Shown here: piece after piece, positions 1 through 7,681 of the stretch
Position numbering within the stretch: position 1 is the stretch's first letter
Layout: every line of letters starts with the position of its first letter
Assembly (NCBI GenBank): GCA_002482415.1
Contig: DLFY01000131.1
Coordinates: 7,089 to 15,621, forward strand
Length of the DNA: 8,533 nt
Reading direction: 5' to 3'
DNA from: Phycisphaerales bacterium UBA7708
GTDB lineage: Bacteria > Planctomycetota > Phycisphaerae > Sedimentisphaerales > Anaerohalosphaeraceae
Program-made: the position numbers and the translations under genes
Notes under the pieces: model-generated
Seen by the model: the letters and a program-made list of their open reading frames with translations, nothing else
What the model was told of the DNA's origin: nothing
The model's database searches: none

Positions 1-78
1 CATCCGCAACGATTTATAGAATTGAACCGTAATGAGAAACAAGGAAGTGATTGAGAAATATTGATACTATTTGAAACC

Positions 79-83
79 GGAGG
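79..83 (+). promoter_or_regulatory. Shine-Dalgarno site of the first gene
   Basis: GGAGG lies 7 bases upstream of the ATG at 91. It decides the start. The frame is open further upstream to a TTG at 61, and there is another ATG at 85, but the TTG has no Shine-Dalgarno sequence and the ATG at 85 almost abuts this one. Starting at 91 also gives a normal signal peptide beginning MKKN. Confidence 0.8.
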
Positions 84-90
84 TATGAAA

Positions 91-3000
91 ATGAAAAAGA
101 ACTTAGAGAAAAGGAATTTGTGTCTTTTAATCGCTTCGTTCCTGATGCTGTGCATTTTTTATACTGACGCCGGGGCTTTGACCGTCCACGTGAAAGACCG
201 AGATGGAAATGATGTGACCGGTTTTCGCTGGATGGTTGAAGAGGACACAACATTTCATGTGATCCCGGGTCTGCAGCTCACGGATACGCTGGGGACGCTG
301 ATTCACAATAGCTATGCTCCTGTTGTGTCCAACGGCAAAAGCGATCTTGCATCGGCGGTGGTCAACATACCCAGTGACAAGCGGTATCTGATTACCGTGA
401 TTCCGTATGCCGGGTACAGCATCAGCGGAAAAAACGTCGCGGTTGGCCAGACGGACGTCACCGTGATAGTCAATCCGCAGCCGCTGCCGACGGCACAGAT
501 TACTGTGCTGGTATTTCATGATATCAGTCCAATCAATAATGCCCCGGATCTGAATGAAGCGGGTCTTGCCAACTTCAAGGTCGTGATTTCCGATCCGGCG
601 GGACAGCAGATGCTGGACGCATTTGGGAATATGCTGGGAACAACCTATCAGCGGAATCCGGATGGAACCTTTATACTGGATGCCGATGGTGCTCCCGTGG
701 TGGATGTGATGGGCAGCGGCATTTTGCTCACGGATGCGAATGGTGAATTAACGATTAAATACATTGCCCCGGGTAAATATGGAGTGGTTGTAGTTCCCCC
801 GGCTGGCGAGACCGGATGGATTCAGACTTCCACAATCGAAGGCACTCCTACGGTAGATGCCTGGGTTAAAGCGAATGAGCCGCCAAAATTTGTAGAATTT
901 GGCCCGGCTTCTTATCATGTTTTTTATGGATTTATCAAACAATTTAATAATATCCCCACTCCGGCCGGCCCCTCGGGTACCATAACCGGCAAGGTTGTGT
1001 TTAATCACTTTGACCGGCCGCCCAATTTGCAGGGATTCTGGCCGGGAGAGCCGGTGGACGGCGCCTGGGTCGGCCTTAATACACTGCCCGGGAGAGTTGG
1101 ACTGTATGCGGCTCCCTGCAATGGAAACAGCGAATTTACTATTTCCAATGTCCCTCCCGGAACATACCAATTAGTGACCTGGGATGAAAACCTGGATGCC
1201 ATTTTCGGATTTAATCAGGTGGTTGTACCAGCCGGGGGCGGAACAGTGAACCTGGGCAATATTCTGAGTTTCCGCTGGTTTGGCAAGCTGGAAGGCAGTG
1301 TCTTTCTTGACAATGGTGCAGGAAACCCTGCAAAAGCAAATAACGGTTTCCGGGATACCGGCGAGGTTGGTATTGCACAGCAGGCCGTGAATTTACGGTT
1401 TAGAAACGGTACGGTGTATCAAAGCACTCTCAGTGACCACATGGGCAACTATGCATTGGAAGAGGTCTTCCCGTTCTTTAAATGGCTTGTGGTGGAAATC
1501 GATTTTGCCCGCTATAAAGCCACAGGGTTAACTTCCGTGGTGGACTGGGGAGGAGTTATTCCTGCAGCGGATGGATGGAACATGCCCTCGTTTGACAAGC
1601 TGAATCCGCAGCCTCAGACCGAAATCAATCCCAACACCGGCAACAACCTGTCCCGAACCGTGGTGGGTGAAGTTCTGACTCAGGCCATGCACCTGTTCCT
1701 GGGACAAACCAACATTATTGACTGGGGCAAGACCGGGTATGGTGCCGGCCAGAACGGCGGGATCTCCGGAATTGTCTATTACGCGGTGACACGTGCTGAA
1801 GATGATCCGCGATATGCGGCGGCAGAGCCGTGGGAGCCGGGCATTCCGCGTGTCCAGATGAATCTTTATTTTGATGTGAATTGCGACGGTGTGATTGATG
1901 ACCTGAATGGCGATGGGCCGACTCTGGCTGATGTGGATAATTATCCGTTTGGCTGGAGAGATGATCCGGCATTATTTGAACCGGGTGTGGATGTGGACCG
2001 TGATGGGGACGGGGTTTTTGATGCCGGGGATGCGATCCAGATTGCCACAACCGACAGTTGGGATGATAACAAGCCCACCGGAGCGATTCATGATCCGCTG
2101 CCGGTGATTCATGGGAATCCTGTGCAGCCCGGCTTCGATAATTTCGGGACATGGAACCAGATTCGTGATGGTGTCTTTGACGGCGGATATGCCTTTGGGT
2201 CCTACTTCCCCGGCGGAATTGCCTCCGGCAGCGAAGAAGTGGATGGCCTGCCGAATAAATTTTATATTGTCGAGGCAACGACTCCTCCCGGGTATGAGTT
2301 ATTCAAAGAAGAAGATAAGAATGTTGATTTCGGTGATGAATGGACACCGAGCACTCTGCTGCTGCCGCCGGTTTGTGTGGGCGATCCGCATCTGGTACCG
2401 CCCTATATGAGTTTTCAAACCGATGATAACGGTATCCCGCTGCCCGGTATTGATCCGGCCGACCTGGTTCCCGTGTCTTTTGCCGGCCAGTGGCGGCCGC
2501 GTGCGGACCGCAAGCAGGTCCAGGTTGCGACGGGCAAGAATACTGCGGCTGACTTCTACTTCTTTACTCAGATGCCCAAGGGGGCCATGGCCATCGGATT
2601 TATTAACAATGATCTGGCGGCGGAATTTGACCCCACCAGTCCGATATTCGGCGAAAAATCCGCACCTTCCTGGGTGCCGATTTCCTTCCAGGACTGGGCT
2701 GGAAATGAAGTTGCCAGAGTCTATTCCGATGAGTTTGGAACCTATAATGCGATGGTGCCCTCATCCTTTACAAACAGCATGCCGGCTCCGGCGGGCTTTT
2801 CCCCTCAGATGCTGACATTTGTGATTAATCATCCCGGGCCGATTCCGGATCCGGACAATCCAGATAAGATGATCATAGATCCATATTACGATCCGGATTA
2901 CGGTCAGAGTCCGTTTACATTTAATTTCCAATCCGGCACGATGACCTATCTGGATACACCGGTCTTTCCGATTGCGGCTTTTGTTGGCTATCCCAATCGA

Positions 3001-5235
3001 AGGCTGGATGTGGAACCCGCTGCCGGTACGCCGGTGATTTATTCCGTGGAGGGGCCGGATGGCGGCCCAATCATCTGCAATGCAGAAAGCATTGTTACGA
3101 TCAAATCCGTAGGGACCAAGCTGGTTCCCAATCCTGACTATGTTCCGAATGATCCGGGCAATCCGCAATTGATAGGTCGTGATTTCGGATTTGGCGACTC
3201 TGCCGGAACAGTCACTGTCGGTGGCGTTTCAGTGCCGATTGATAGCTGGAGCAACACCGAGGTTAAAGTTGTAATCAATCCGGCCAGTGTGGCCACCGGA
3301 ACGGTGCATGTGACGCGCCAGGATACCGGAAAGAAGACTGAACTGGGCGTGACACTTCATATCAATGAATGTCAGCGCCAGGTGATTCATGTCTCCGGCG
3401 GTGCCCTATATCCGAATACTCCGATTCAGGATGCGGTCGATGCGGCTGCTGACGATGCGCTGATTATCATTGAACCCGGAATATACTGGGAAAACGTGAT
3501 TGTCTATAAACCGGTTACTTTGCAGGGCAGCGGTGCGGAATCCACGGTGATTAATGCCATGCATGTGCCCTCCGAAAAAGTAACGATCTGGGAAAATAAA
3601 GTGGCCCAACTGGCGGCAGCAAACCTGATGCCTCTTGGAGATTTTGCCGCCACCCAAGCCCCTGGAATTTTGATCTATGCCAATCCGGGCAGATTCAGCC
3701 CAACCCAATCGGCTGAAATAGATTCCCTTCAGATTACGGGTGCTTCGGCCGGCGGCGGGATTTATGCCGCGGGTAATGCGGATTATTCGATCATTCGCAA
3801 CAACAAAATCCGCAGCAACCAGGGCACCCTTGGCGGCGGTATAACGCTGGGCGAAGGGGAACAGGGTGTGGCAACCAATGTCGGTATTCAGATTCGCAAT
3901 AACCAGATTCTTAAAAATGGCGGGATTACCGGCGGCGGCGGGATCACTATCCATAGTGATGCAACTTCCTATCGGGTGATTGATAACCTGATTATGGGAA
4001 ATTTCACGCAATGGAGTGGTGCCGGAATTGCTCATTTTGGCCTCAGCGATGATGGATGGATCATTGGAAACAAGATTGTCTTTAACGAAGTCTTTTACGG
4101 CGGTCAGATTGGCGGTGACGGCGGTGGTATTTATGTCGGCAGCCGAGTCAATCCTGAGGATCCCGGCGAACTGGATGATGGTGCCGGCAATGTAATTATT
4201 GCCAACAATCTGATCCAGGGTAATCTGGCGGGCTCCGGCTTCGGCGGTGGGATATGTGCAATGATGATGAATGGACAGGATGTCCTGGGTAATGCGGCAT
4301 CCTGGTATCAAATGAGAATTTTCAACAATATGATTGTCAATAACGTTGCCGCCAATGCGGCCGGTGGAATATTTATGCAGGATGTCGCAGCCGGCTATAT
4401 TATTAACAACACGATTGCCAATAATGAAAGTTCAGGCACTGCGGCGGATACATTTACTGCGGGGAATCTGAGTGCCAGCAATCCGCAGCCTGCAGGAATT
4501 GTCAGTGTTCCGCACACGCAGAACCTGTCGGATATCAGCGGTCAGATTTATTCTGATCCGGTCCTGGTCAACAATATTGTATGGAATAACCACTCCTATT
4601 ACTGGGATAGTGCATTAAATAACGGTGCCGGTGGTACTGCCCTCAATAACAGCGATCCTGTCTGGGATCTGGCCGTCATCGGCCTTCCCGTGGTTCAATA
4701 TCTGAATCCTGAGTATTGCCTGTTAACCAGCTATACCGATTCAACCGGTGCGGATTATGATAATGGCAATAATCTTGTCGGTAATCCCTTGTTTGTCTCC
4801 GGTTATACCAACACCCTGGTAACTGCCGCGGTGCTGGATGAAGGCGGCAACTTCATTACGGTCCGATTTAACGAAATCGATCTGCAGGGTGATTACCATA
4901 TTACTGCGGGTTCACCCGCGATTGATCTTGGGATTGGTGCATACATGGATGTGTATCCCCATTTGTATCAGGATTATGACAAGGACTGGCGGCCTCTGGG
5001 CGGAGTCCCGGTGGATAGCGGTGCGGATGAACTCAGGGAAAGTGTTTGTGTATATGACATGAATGCCGATTGCAGTATCCATATCCAGGACTTGGTGATT
5101 TTTGCCGGCTTCTGGCTGGATTTCTGCACGATGGATGTGCCTTGTCCCGGTGATTTCAATGGCAACGGCGTCGTCAATCTGCTGGATTTCTCGAATTTCT
5201 CAATGCAATTCGGCAGGACTGACTGCTGCCCGTAA
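91..5235 (+). CDS. Giant exported mosaic protein: SdrD-B-like modules, IPT/TIG, beta-helix, dockerin-like tail
   Basis: The product is 1714 residues and probably secreted or held at the cell surface; no enzymatic function is recognisable. Residues 1-29 form a Sec signal peptide (basic start, hydrophobic 10-24, likely cleavage after AGA). An N-terminal beta-rich stretch follows, then an SdrD-B-like module from about 137 to 250 (starts ITVLVFHD). A carboxypeptidase-regulatory-like module (GTITGKVVF, then VPPGTYQLV) spans 296-391, and a second SdrD-B-like module (GSVFLDN, GFRDTGE) spans about 393-488. A longer module (from GISGIVYY) carries Asp-rich, calcium-loop-like segments at 595-609 and 634-648. 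A conserved-looking central region (CVGDPHLVPPY, AIGFINNDLAAEFDP) leads to an IPT/TIG-like domain at about 981-1091. A right-handed beta-helix covers about 1096-1620, opening PIQDAVDAAADDALIIIEPGIY. Two EF-hand/dockerin-like loops sit at 1656-1667 and 1688-1699. From memory, proteins with much the same order accompany multicopper oxidase genes elsewhere. A scaffold, adhesin or substrate-binding role is inference. It is probably first in the operon. Confidence 0.9.
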   Translation: MKKNLEKRNLCLLIASFLMLCIFYTDAGALTVHVKDRDGNDVTGFRWMVEEDTTFHVIPGLQLTDTLGTLIHNSYAPVVSNGKSDLASAVVNIPSDKRYLITVIPYAGYSISGKNVAVGQTDVTVIVNPQPLPTAQITVLVFHDISPINNAPDLNEAGLANFKVVISDPAGQQMLDAFGNMLGTTYQRNPDGTFILDADGAPVVDVMGSGILLTDANGELTIKYIAPGKYGVVVVPPAGETGWIQTSTIEGTPTVDAWVKANEPPKFVEFGPASYHVFYGFIKQFNNIPTPAGPSGTITGKVVFNHFDRPPNLQGFWPGEPVDGAWVGLNTLPGRVGLYAAPCNGNSEFTISNVPPGTYQLVTWDENLDAIFGFNQVVVPAGGGTVNLGNILSFRWFGKLEGSVFLDNGAGNPAKANNGFRDTGEVGIAQQAVNLRFRNGTVYQSTLSDHMGNYALEEVFPFFKWLVVEIDFARYKATGLTSVVDWGGVIPAADGWNMPSFDKLNPQPQTEINPNTGNNLSRTVVGEVLTQAMHLFLGQTNIIDWGKTGYGAGQNGGISGIVYYAVTRAEDDPRYAAAEPWEPGIPRVQMNLYFDVNCDGVIDDLNGDGPTLADVDNYPFGWRDDPALFEPGVDVDRDGDGVFDAGDAIQIATTDSWDDNKPTGAIHDPLPVIHGNPVQPGFDNFGTWNQIRDGVFDGGYAFGSYFPGGIASGSEEVDGLPNKFYIVEATTPPGYELFKEEDKNVDFGDEWTPSTLLLPPVCVGDPHLVPPYMSFQTDDNGIPLPGIDPADLVPVSFAGQWRPRADRKQVQVATGKNTAADFYFFTQMPKGAMAIGFINNDLAAEFDPTSPIFGEKSAPSWVPISFQDWAGNEVARVYSDEFGTYNAMVPSSFTNSMPAPAGFSPQMLTFVINHPGPIPDPDNPDKMIIDPYYDPDYGQSPFTFNFQSGTMTYLDTPVFPIAAFVGYPNRRLDVEPAAGTPVIYSVEGPDGGPIICNAESIVTIKSVGTKLVPNPDYVPNDPGNPQLIGRDFGFGDSAGTVTVGGVSVPIDSWSNTEVKVVINPASVATGTVHVTRQDTGKKTELGVTLHINECQRQVIHVSGGALYPNTPIQDAVDAAADDALIIIEPGIYWENVIVYKPVTLQGSGAESTVINAMHVPSEKVTIWENKVAQLAAANLMPLGDFAATQAPGILIYANPGRFSPTQSAEIDSLQITGASAGGGIYAAGNADYSIIRNNKIRSNQGTLGGGITLGEGEQGVATNVGIQIRNNQILKNGGITGGGGITIHSDATSYRVIDNLIMGNFTQWSGAGIAHFGLSDDGWIIGNKIVFNEVFYGGQIGGDGGGIYVGSRVNPEDPGELDDGAGNVIIANNLIQGNLAGSGFGGGICAMMMNGQDVLGNAASWYQMRIFNNMIVNNVAANAAGGIFMQDVAAGYIINNTIANNESSGTAADTFTAGNLSASNPQPAGIVSVPHTQNLSDISGQIYSDPVLVNNIVWNNHSYYWDSALNNGAGGTALNNSDPVWDLAVIGLPVVQYLNPEYCLLTSYTDSTGADYDNGNNLVGNPLFVSGYTNTLVTAAVLDEGGNFITVRFNEIDLQGDYHITAGSPAIDLGIGAYMDVYPHLYQDYDKDWRPLGGVPVDSGADELRESVCVYDMNADCSIHIQDLVIFAGFWLDFCTMDVPCPGDFNGNGVVNLLDFSNFSMQFGRTDCCP
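3748..4380 (+). repeat. Protein-level GGGI rung repeats of a right-handed beta-helix
   Basis: Seven in-frame copies of a G-G/A-G-I motif (one is AGGI) begin at 3751, 3832, 3934, 4018, 4120, 4243 and 4360, which is 27 to 41 codons apart. They follow stretches rich in N-N-x-I and N-x-I that read as asparagine ladders, for example IRNNKI, IRNNQI and FNNMIV. This pattern is typical of pectate-lyase-like and NosD-like parallel beta-helices, in which each rung repeats a turn. The DNA copies are diverged, so this is an old protein repeat and not a recent tandem duplication. Confidence 0.7.
5056..5232 (+). other. Dockerin-like/EF-hand C-terminal module within the first gene
   Basis: Two 12-residue calcium-loop-like segments sit in the last 60 residues. 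The first has D1656, N1658, D1660, S1662, H1664 and D1667 at loop positions 1, 3, 5, 7, 9 and 12. The second has D1688, N1690, N1692, V1694, N1696 and D1699 at the same positions. A hydrophobic helix-like stretch (LVIFAGFWL) follows the first loop and FSNFSMQFG follows the second. Five cysteines (near 1661, 1679, 1685 and the terminal CC) could form disulfides. In planctomycetes such tails are widespread on exported proteins; a cell-surface attachment or protein-protein role is inferred, and there is no sign of a cellulosome. Confidence 0.7.
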
Positions 5236-5272
5236 CTTGGCTTAATGTGTTTAAAAAACATATACGATAAAC

Positions 5273-5277
5273 AGGAG
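5273..5277 (+). promoter_or_regulatory. Shine-Dalgarno site of the haloperoxidase-MCO gene
   Basis: AGGAG lies 8 bases before the ATG at 5286. A second ATG at 5279, only one base after this site, is out of frame and too close to be used. The 50-base gap after the first gene has no convincing terminator, so read-through from the first gene is likely. Confidence 0.75.
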
Positions 5278-5285
5278 TATGAAAA

Positions 5286-7646
5286 ATGAAAAATGGACAT
5301 AAATATCGAATAATGCTGGTATTGACATATATGCTTTTCGTGCTGCAAGGGACCCCGGTATTGGGTGATATGATGCACTCGGAAGATGTGATATTACAGT
5401 GGAACAATGTGTCACTCACAGCGATACAAACGGCGCAATACCGTGCGACTCAGGCATCGCGTGTGCTGGCCATGGTTCACGCAGCGATGTATGATAGTAT
5501 TAACTGCATCGACCAGAATTGTCAGCCGTATTTTGTTAATATAGCGGCCCCTCAAACCGTATCACGGGAAGCGGCTGCGGCCGGGGCTGCCTATACGGTT
5601 CTGGTAAGCCTTTTCCCGGCCCAGCAGGCGGCATTTGATACCGCGCTGGCAGACAGCCTTATGCATGTCCCGGATGGTATTGCAGAAAACAACGGGATTG
5701 CTTTCGGGGCCTCTGTTGGAAATCAGATTCTATTGTGGCGTGCCGACGACCATTCCGGGGATATGGTGCCTTATGTTCCCGGCACAGATCCGGGAGACTG
5801 GCAGCCTACACCTCCGACTTATTCCCCGGCGATGTCGCCAAATTGGGCCATTGTCACTCCGTTTGCAATGAGCAGCAATTCTCAATTCAGACCTGCAGGG
5901 CCTCTGGATCTGGCCAGTGCGGAATATGCCCAGGATCTGAATGAGGTTAAAGCACTTGGCGCAAGTGTCAGTGCGATTCGAACTCAGGAACAGAGCGATA
6001 TTGCCCTGTTTTGGATGGATATGCCCGGAACGGTCACTACCGTGGGGCGATGGAATCAGATTGCTCAGCATGTAGCCGGACAGCGGTCCACCAATCTCTG
6101 GCAGAATGCACGATTGTTTGCCCTGCTCAACATTGCACTGGCCGATGCAGGGATTGCGGCCTGGGATTGCAAATATGAATACAACTTCTGGAGACCCATC
6201 ACGGCAATTCGTGCCGCGGATACGGACGGGAATCCTCTGACTGAACCGGATGCCGCCTGGGAACCTTTTATTATGACCCCTGCGTTTCCGGAGTATGTCT
6301 CGGCACACAGCCTGTTCAGTGCGGCGGCGGCACATATTCTTGTCAACTATTTCGGCACTGACAATATCGACTTCATGGTCAGTTATTACATGATGCCGAT
6401 GGATATGCGTACCTATCACAGTTTTGTCCAGGCGGCTCAGGAAGCGGGAGCCAGCAGGATTTATGGCGGAATTCACTTTGCTTCCGCCAATGTTAATGCA
6501 CTGGCTGCAGGCGAAGCCCTTGCTGGTTATGTGTATAATAACTTCTTGAGACCCAACGATCTCCTTGCGGATACAGTTCGTCGTCGTATGTCGGCCGGCG
6601 ATGGTTTTATTAATATGGCCGATGGACGTCTGATGTATATGTTTGGCTTCGGGGATATTACCGGTGTTCCGAATGATCTGGTCATGGAAGAAGGTATGCT
6701 GCGGGCTGAGTTTCCCGCACCGACGATCGTGGTCAAGGAAGGCCAGCAGTTCTATCTGGATTTGTCAAATGTGGGTATGCTGGTCCGGCCGGATTTGTTT
6801 GATCCGCATACGGTTCACTGGCATGGATTTTCCAATGCTGCCCCTGTGTTTGACGAGGTGCCCGATGCCGCCATCTCGATTAATATGGGAGCCACTCTGA
6901 CTTACTTTTACAATGTGGTGGAACCTGGAACCTATATGTGGCATTGCCATGTGGAGGCAACGGAACACATGCAGATGGGTATGCTTGGCAATCTTTATGT
7001 ACTGCCTAAGCAGAATGAATTGCCGGAGGGGACGGATCTGAACGGATTTACTCACCAGACGGGGAATCGATATCTCTATAATGATGGAGACGGTTCAACT
7101 TATCATGATGTGGATTTTCCGCTTCAGCTGACCAGCTTTGACCCAGATTTCCATGATGCCAGTTTTTCCGTGCAGCCGCTGCCGTTTGCTCTGATGCATG
7201 ATACCTATCCGATGATCAATGGACGCGGTTATCCGGATACCGTCAATACTGCGGTTTTATGGAATACCGCAGGTACGGAAGGTTACATGGAACGTCCTTC
7301 ACAGAAGGTCAACTCACTGATTACCGCAACGGTTGGCGATAAAATTGCTCTGCGTATTTCCAATCTTTCCACAACGGAATTCTATACATTGAAGATACCC
7401 GGTATCCCAATGAAAGTCGTAGGAACAGGAGCACGTCAGCTTCGAGGCCCGAATGGCAAGGATACCTCTTATTGGACCACATCTGTAACCACGGGCGGAG
7501 GGCAGTCTTATGATGTCATCCTGGATACGGACGGAATTGCGCCGGGAACGTATGTTGTATATGCCGCGGAACTGAACCAATTGAGCAATAATACCGAAGA
7601 TTACGGCGGTATCATGACTGAAATCCGTTTGGCGGCTCAGGAATAA
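5286..7646 (+). CDS. Vanadium-dependent haloperoxidase (PAP2 family) fused to a two-domain multicopper oxidase module
   Basis: The product is 786 residues and exported: signal peptide 1-27 (hydrophobic 9-20, likely cleavage after VLG). Residues 28 to about 432 match bacterial vanadium haloperoxidases, which oxidise halides with H2O2. Vanadate-pocket signatures are K296-x6-R303-P (DCKYEYNFWRP), V338-S339-A340-H341 in place of PSGH, and S390-R391-x5-H397. By analogy H397 would bind vanadium and H341 act as acid-base. The usual Asp four residues after the vanadium His is Ala401, and the PSGH Gly is Ala. Residues about 441-786 are two cupredoxin domains. The first has HTVHWHG (H508, H511, H513), then HCH (H553, C554, H555), H561 and M566, enough for a type 1 copper site and half of a trinuclear site. 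The second, from about 608, has no copper ligands where expected: FYTLKIPGI at 699-707 and YVVYAAEL at 756-763. The linker is short and continuous, with no internal ribosome site near 6588. Its neighbours suggest a partnership with the downstream MCO protein. The haloperoxidase assignment is strong; the substrate is unknown. Confidence 0.92.
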   Translation: MKNGHKYRIMLVLTYMLFVLQGTPVLGDMMHSEDVILQWNNVSLTAIQTAQYRATQASRVLAMVHAAMYDSINCIDQNCQPYFVNIAAPQTVSREAAAAGAAYTVLVSLFPAQQAAFDTALADSLMHVPDGIAENNGIAFGASVGNQILLWRADDHSGDMVPYVPGTDPGDWQPTPPTYSPAMSPNWAIVTPFAMSSNSQFRPAGPLDLASAEYAQDLNEVKALGASVSAIRTQEQSDIALFWMDMPGTVTTVGRWNQIAQHVAGQRSTNLWQNARLFALLNIALADAGIAAWDCKYEYNFWRPITAIRAADTDGNPLTEPDAAWEPFIMTPAFPEYVSAHSLFSAAAAHILVNYFGTDNIDFMVSYYMMPMDMRTYHSFVQAAQEAGASRIYGGIHFASANVNALAAGEALAGYVYNNFLRPNDLLADTVRRRMSAGDGFINMADGRLMYMFGFGDITGVPNDLVMEEGMLRAEFPAPTIVVKEGQQFYLDLSNVGMLVRPDLFDPHTVHWHGFSNAAPVFDEVPDAAISINMGATLTYFYNVVEPGTYMWHCHVEATEHMQMGMLGNLYVLPKQNELPEGTDLNGFTHQTGNRYLYNDGDGSTYHDVDFPLQLTSFDPDFHDASFSVQPLPFALMHDTYPMINGRGYPDTVNTAVLWNTAGTEGYMERPSQKVNSLITATVGDKIALRISNLSTTEFYTLKIPGIPMKVVGTGARQLRGPNGKDTSYWTTSVTTGGGQSYDVILDTDGIAPGTYVVYAAELNQLSNNTEDYGGIMTEIRLAAQE

Positions 7647-7668
7647 ATGGAAGCAGAGGAATTTAATC

Positions 7669-7673
7669 GGGAG
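7669..7673 (+). promoter_or_regulatory. Shine-Dalgarno site of the second MCO gene
   Basis: GGGAG lies 8 bases before the ATG at 7682, inside a 35-base gap after the haloperoxidase-MCO stop codon. The short gap, with no hairpin followed by a T-run, supports co-transcription. Confidence 0.7.
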
Positions 7674-7681
7674 AATCAATC

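Noticed and set aside
1..60. Promoter in the leader of the first gene
   Set aside because: TTGAAC at 22-27 and GATACT at 63-68 are 35 bases apart, and no correctly spaced pair of hexamers is visible.
61..90. Longer version of the first gene starting at TTG 61 or ATG 85
   Set aside because: The TTG lacks a Shine-Dalgarno sequence and ATG 85 abuts the GGAGG at 79-83; ATG 91 has correct spacing and gives a standard signal peptide.
3406..4311. 301-codon open frame on the minus strand
   Set aside because: It lies wholly opposite the beta-helix, has no recognisable motif, and its length is explained by the repetitive codon pattern of the plus-strand gene.
5056..5232. Cellulosomal dockerin
   Set aside because: No cohesin or glycoside hydrolase is in the window, and such tails are widespread on non-cellulosomal planctomycete proteins.
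5248..5260. Inverted repeat TGTTT-AAA-AAACA between genes one and two
   Set aside because: It is a weak AT-only stem with no T-run after it, so not a credible terminator.
5237..5266. Possible promoter TTGGCT-18-TATACG before the second gene
   Set aside because: Both hexamers match the consensus at only four positions and transcription would start at the Shine-Dalgarno sequence, leaving no usable leader.
6588..6590. Internal ATG that could start a separate MCO protein
   Set aside because: It has no Shine-Dalgarno sequence and no signal peptide after it, and the frame is continuous with the haloperoxidase part; the fusion is the simpler reading.
6807..6986. Copper nitrite reductase (NirK)
   Set aside because: The type 1 ligand spacing is similar, but the HWHG and HCH motifs, the degenerate last domain with the LNQLSNN and EDYGG motifs and the fusion partner fit the multicopper oxidase family better.
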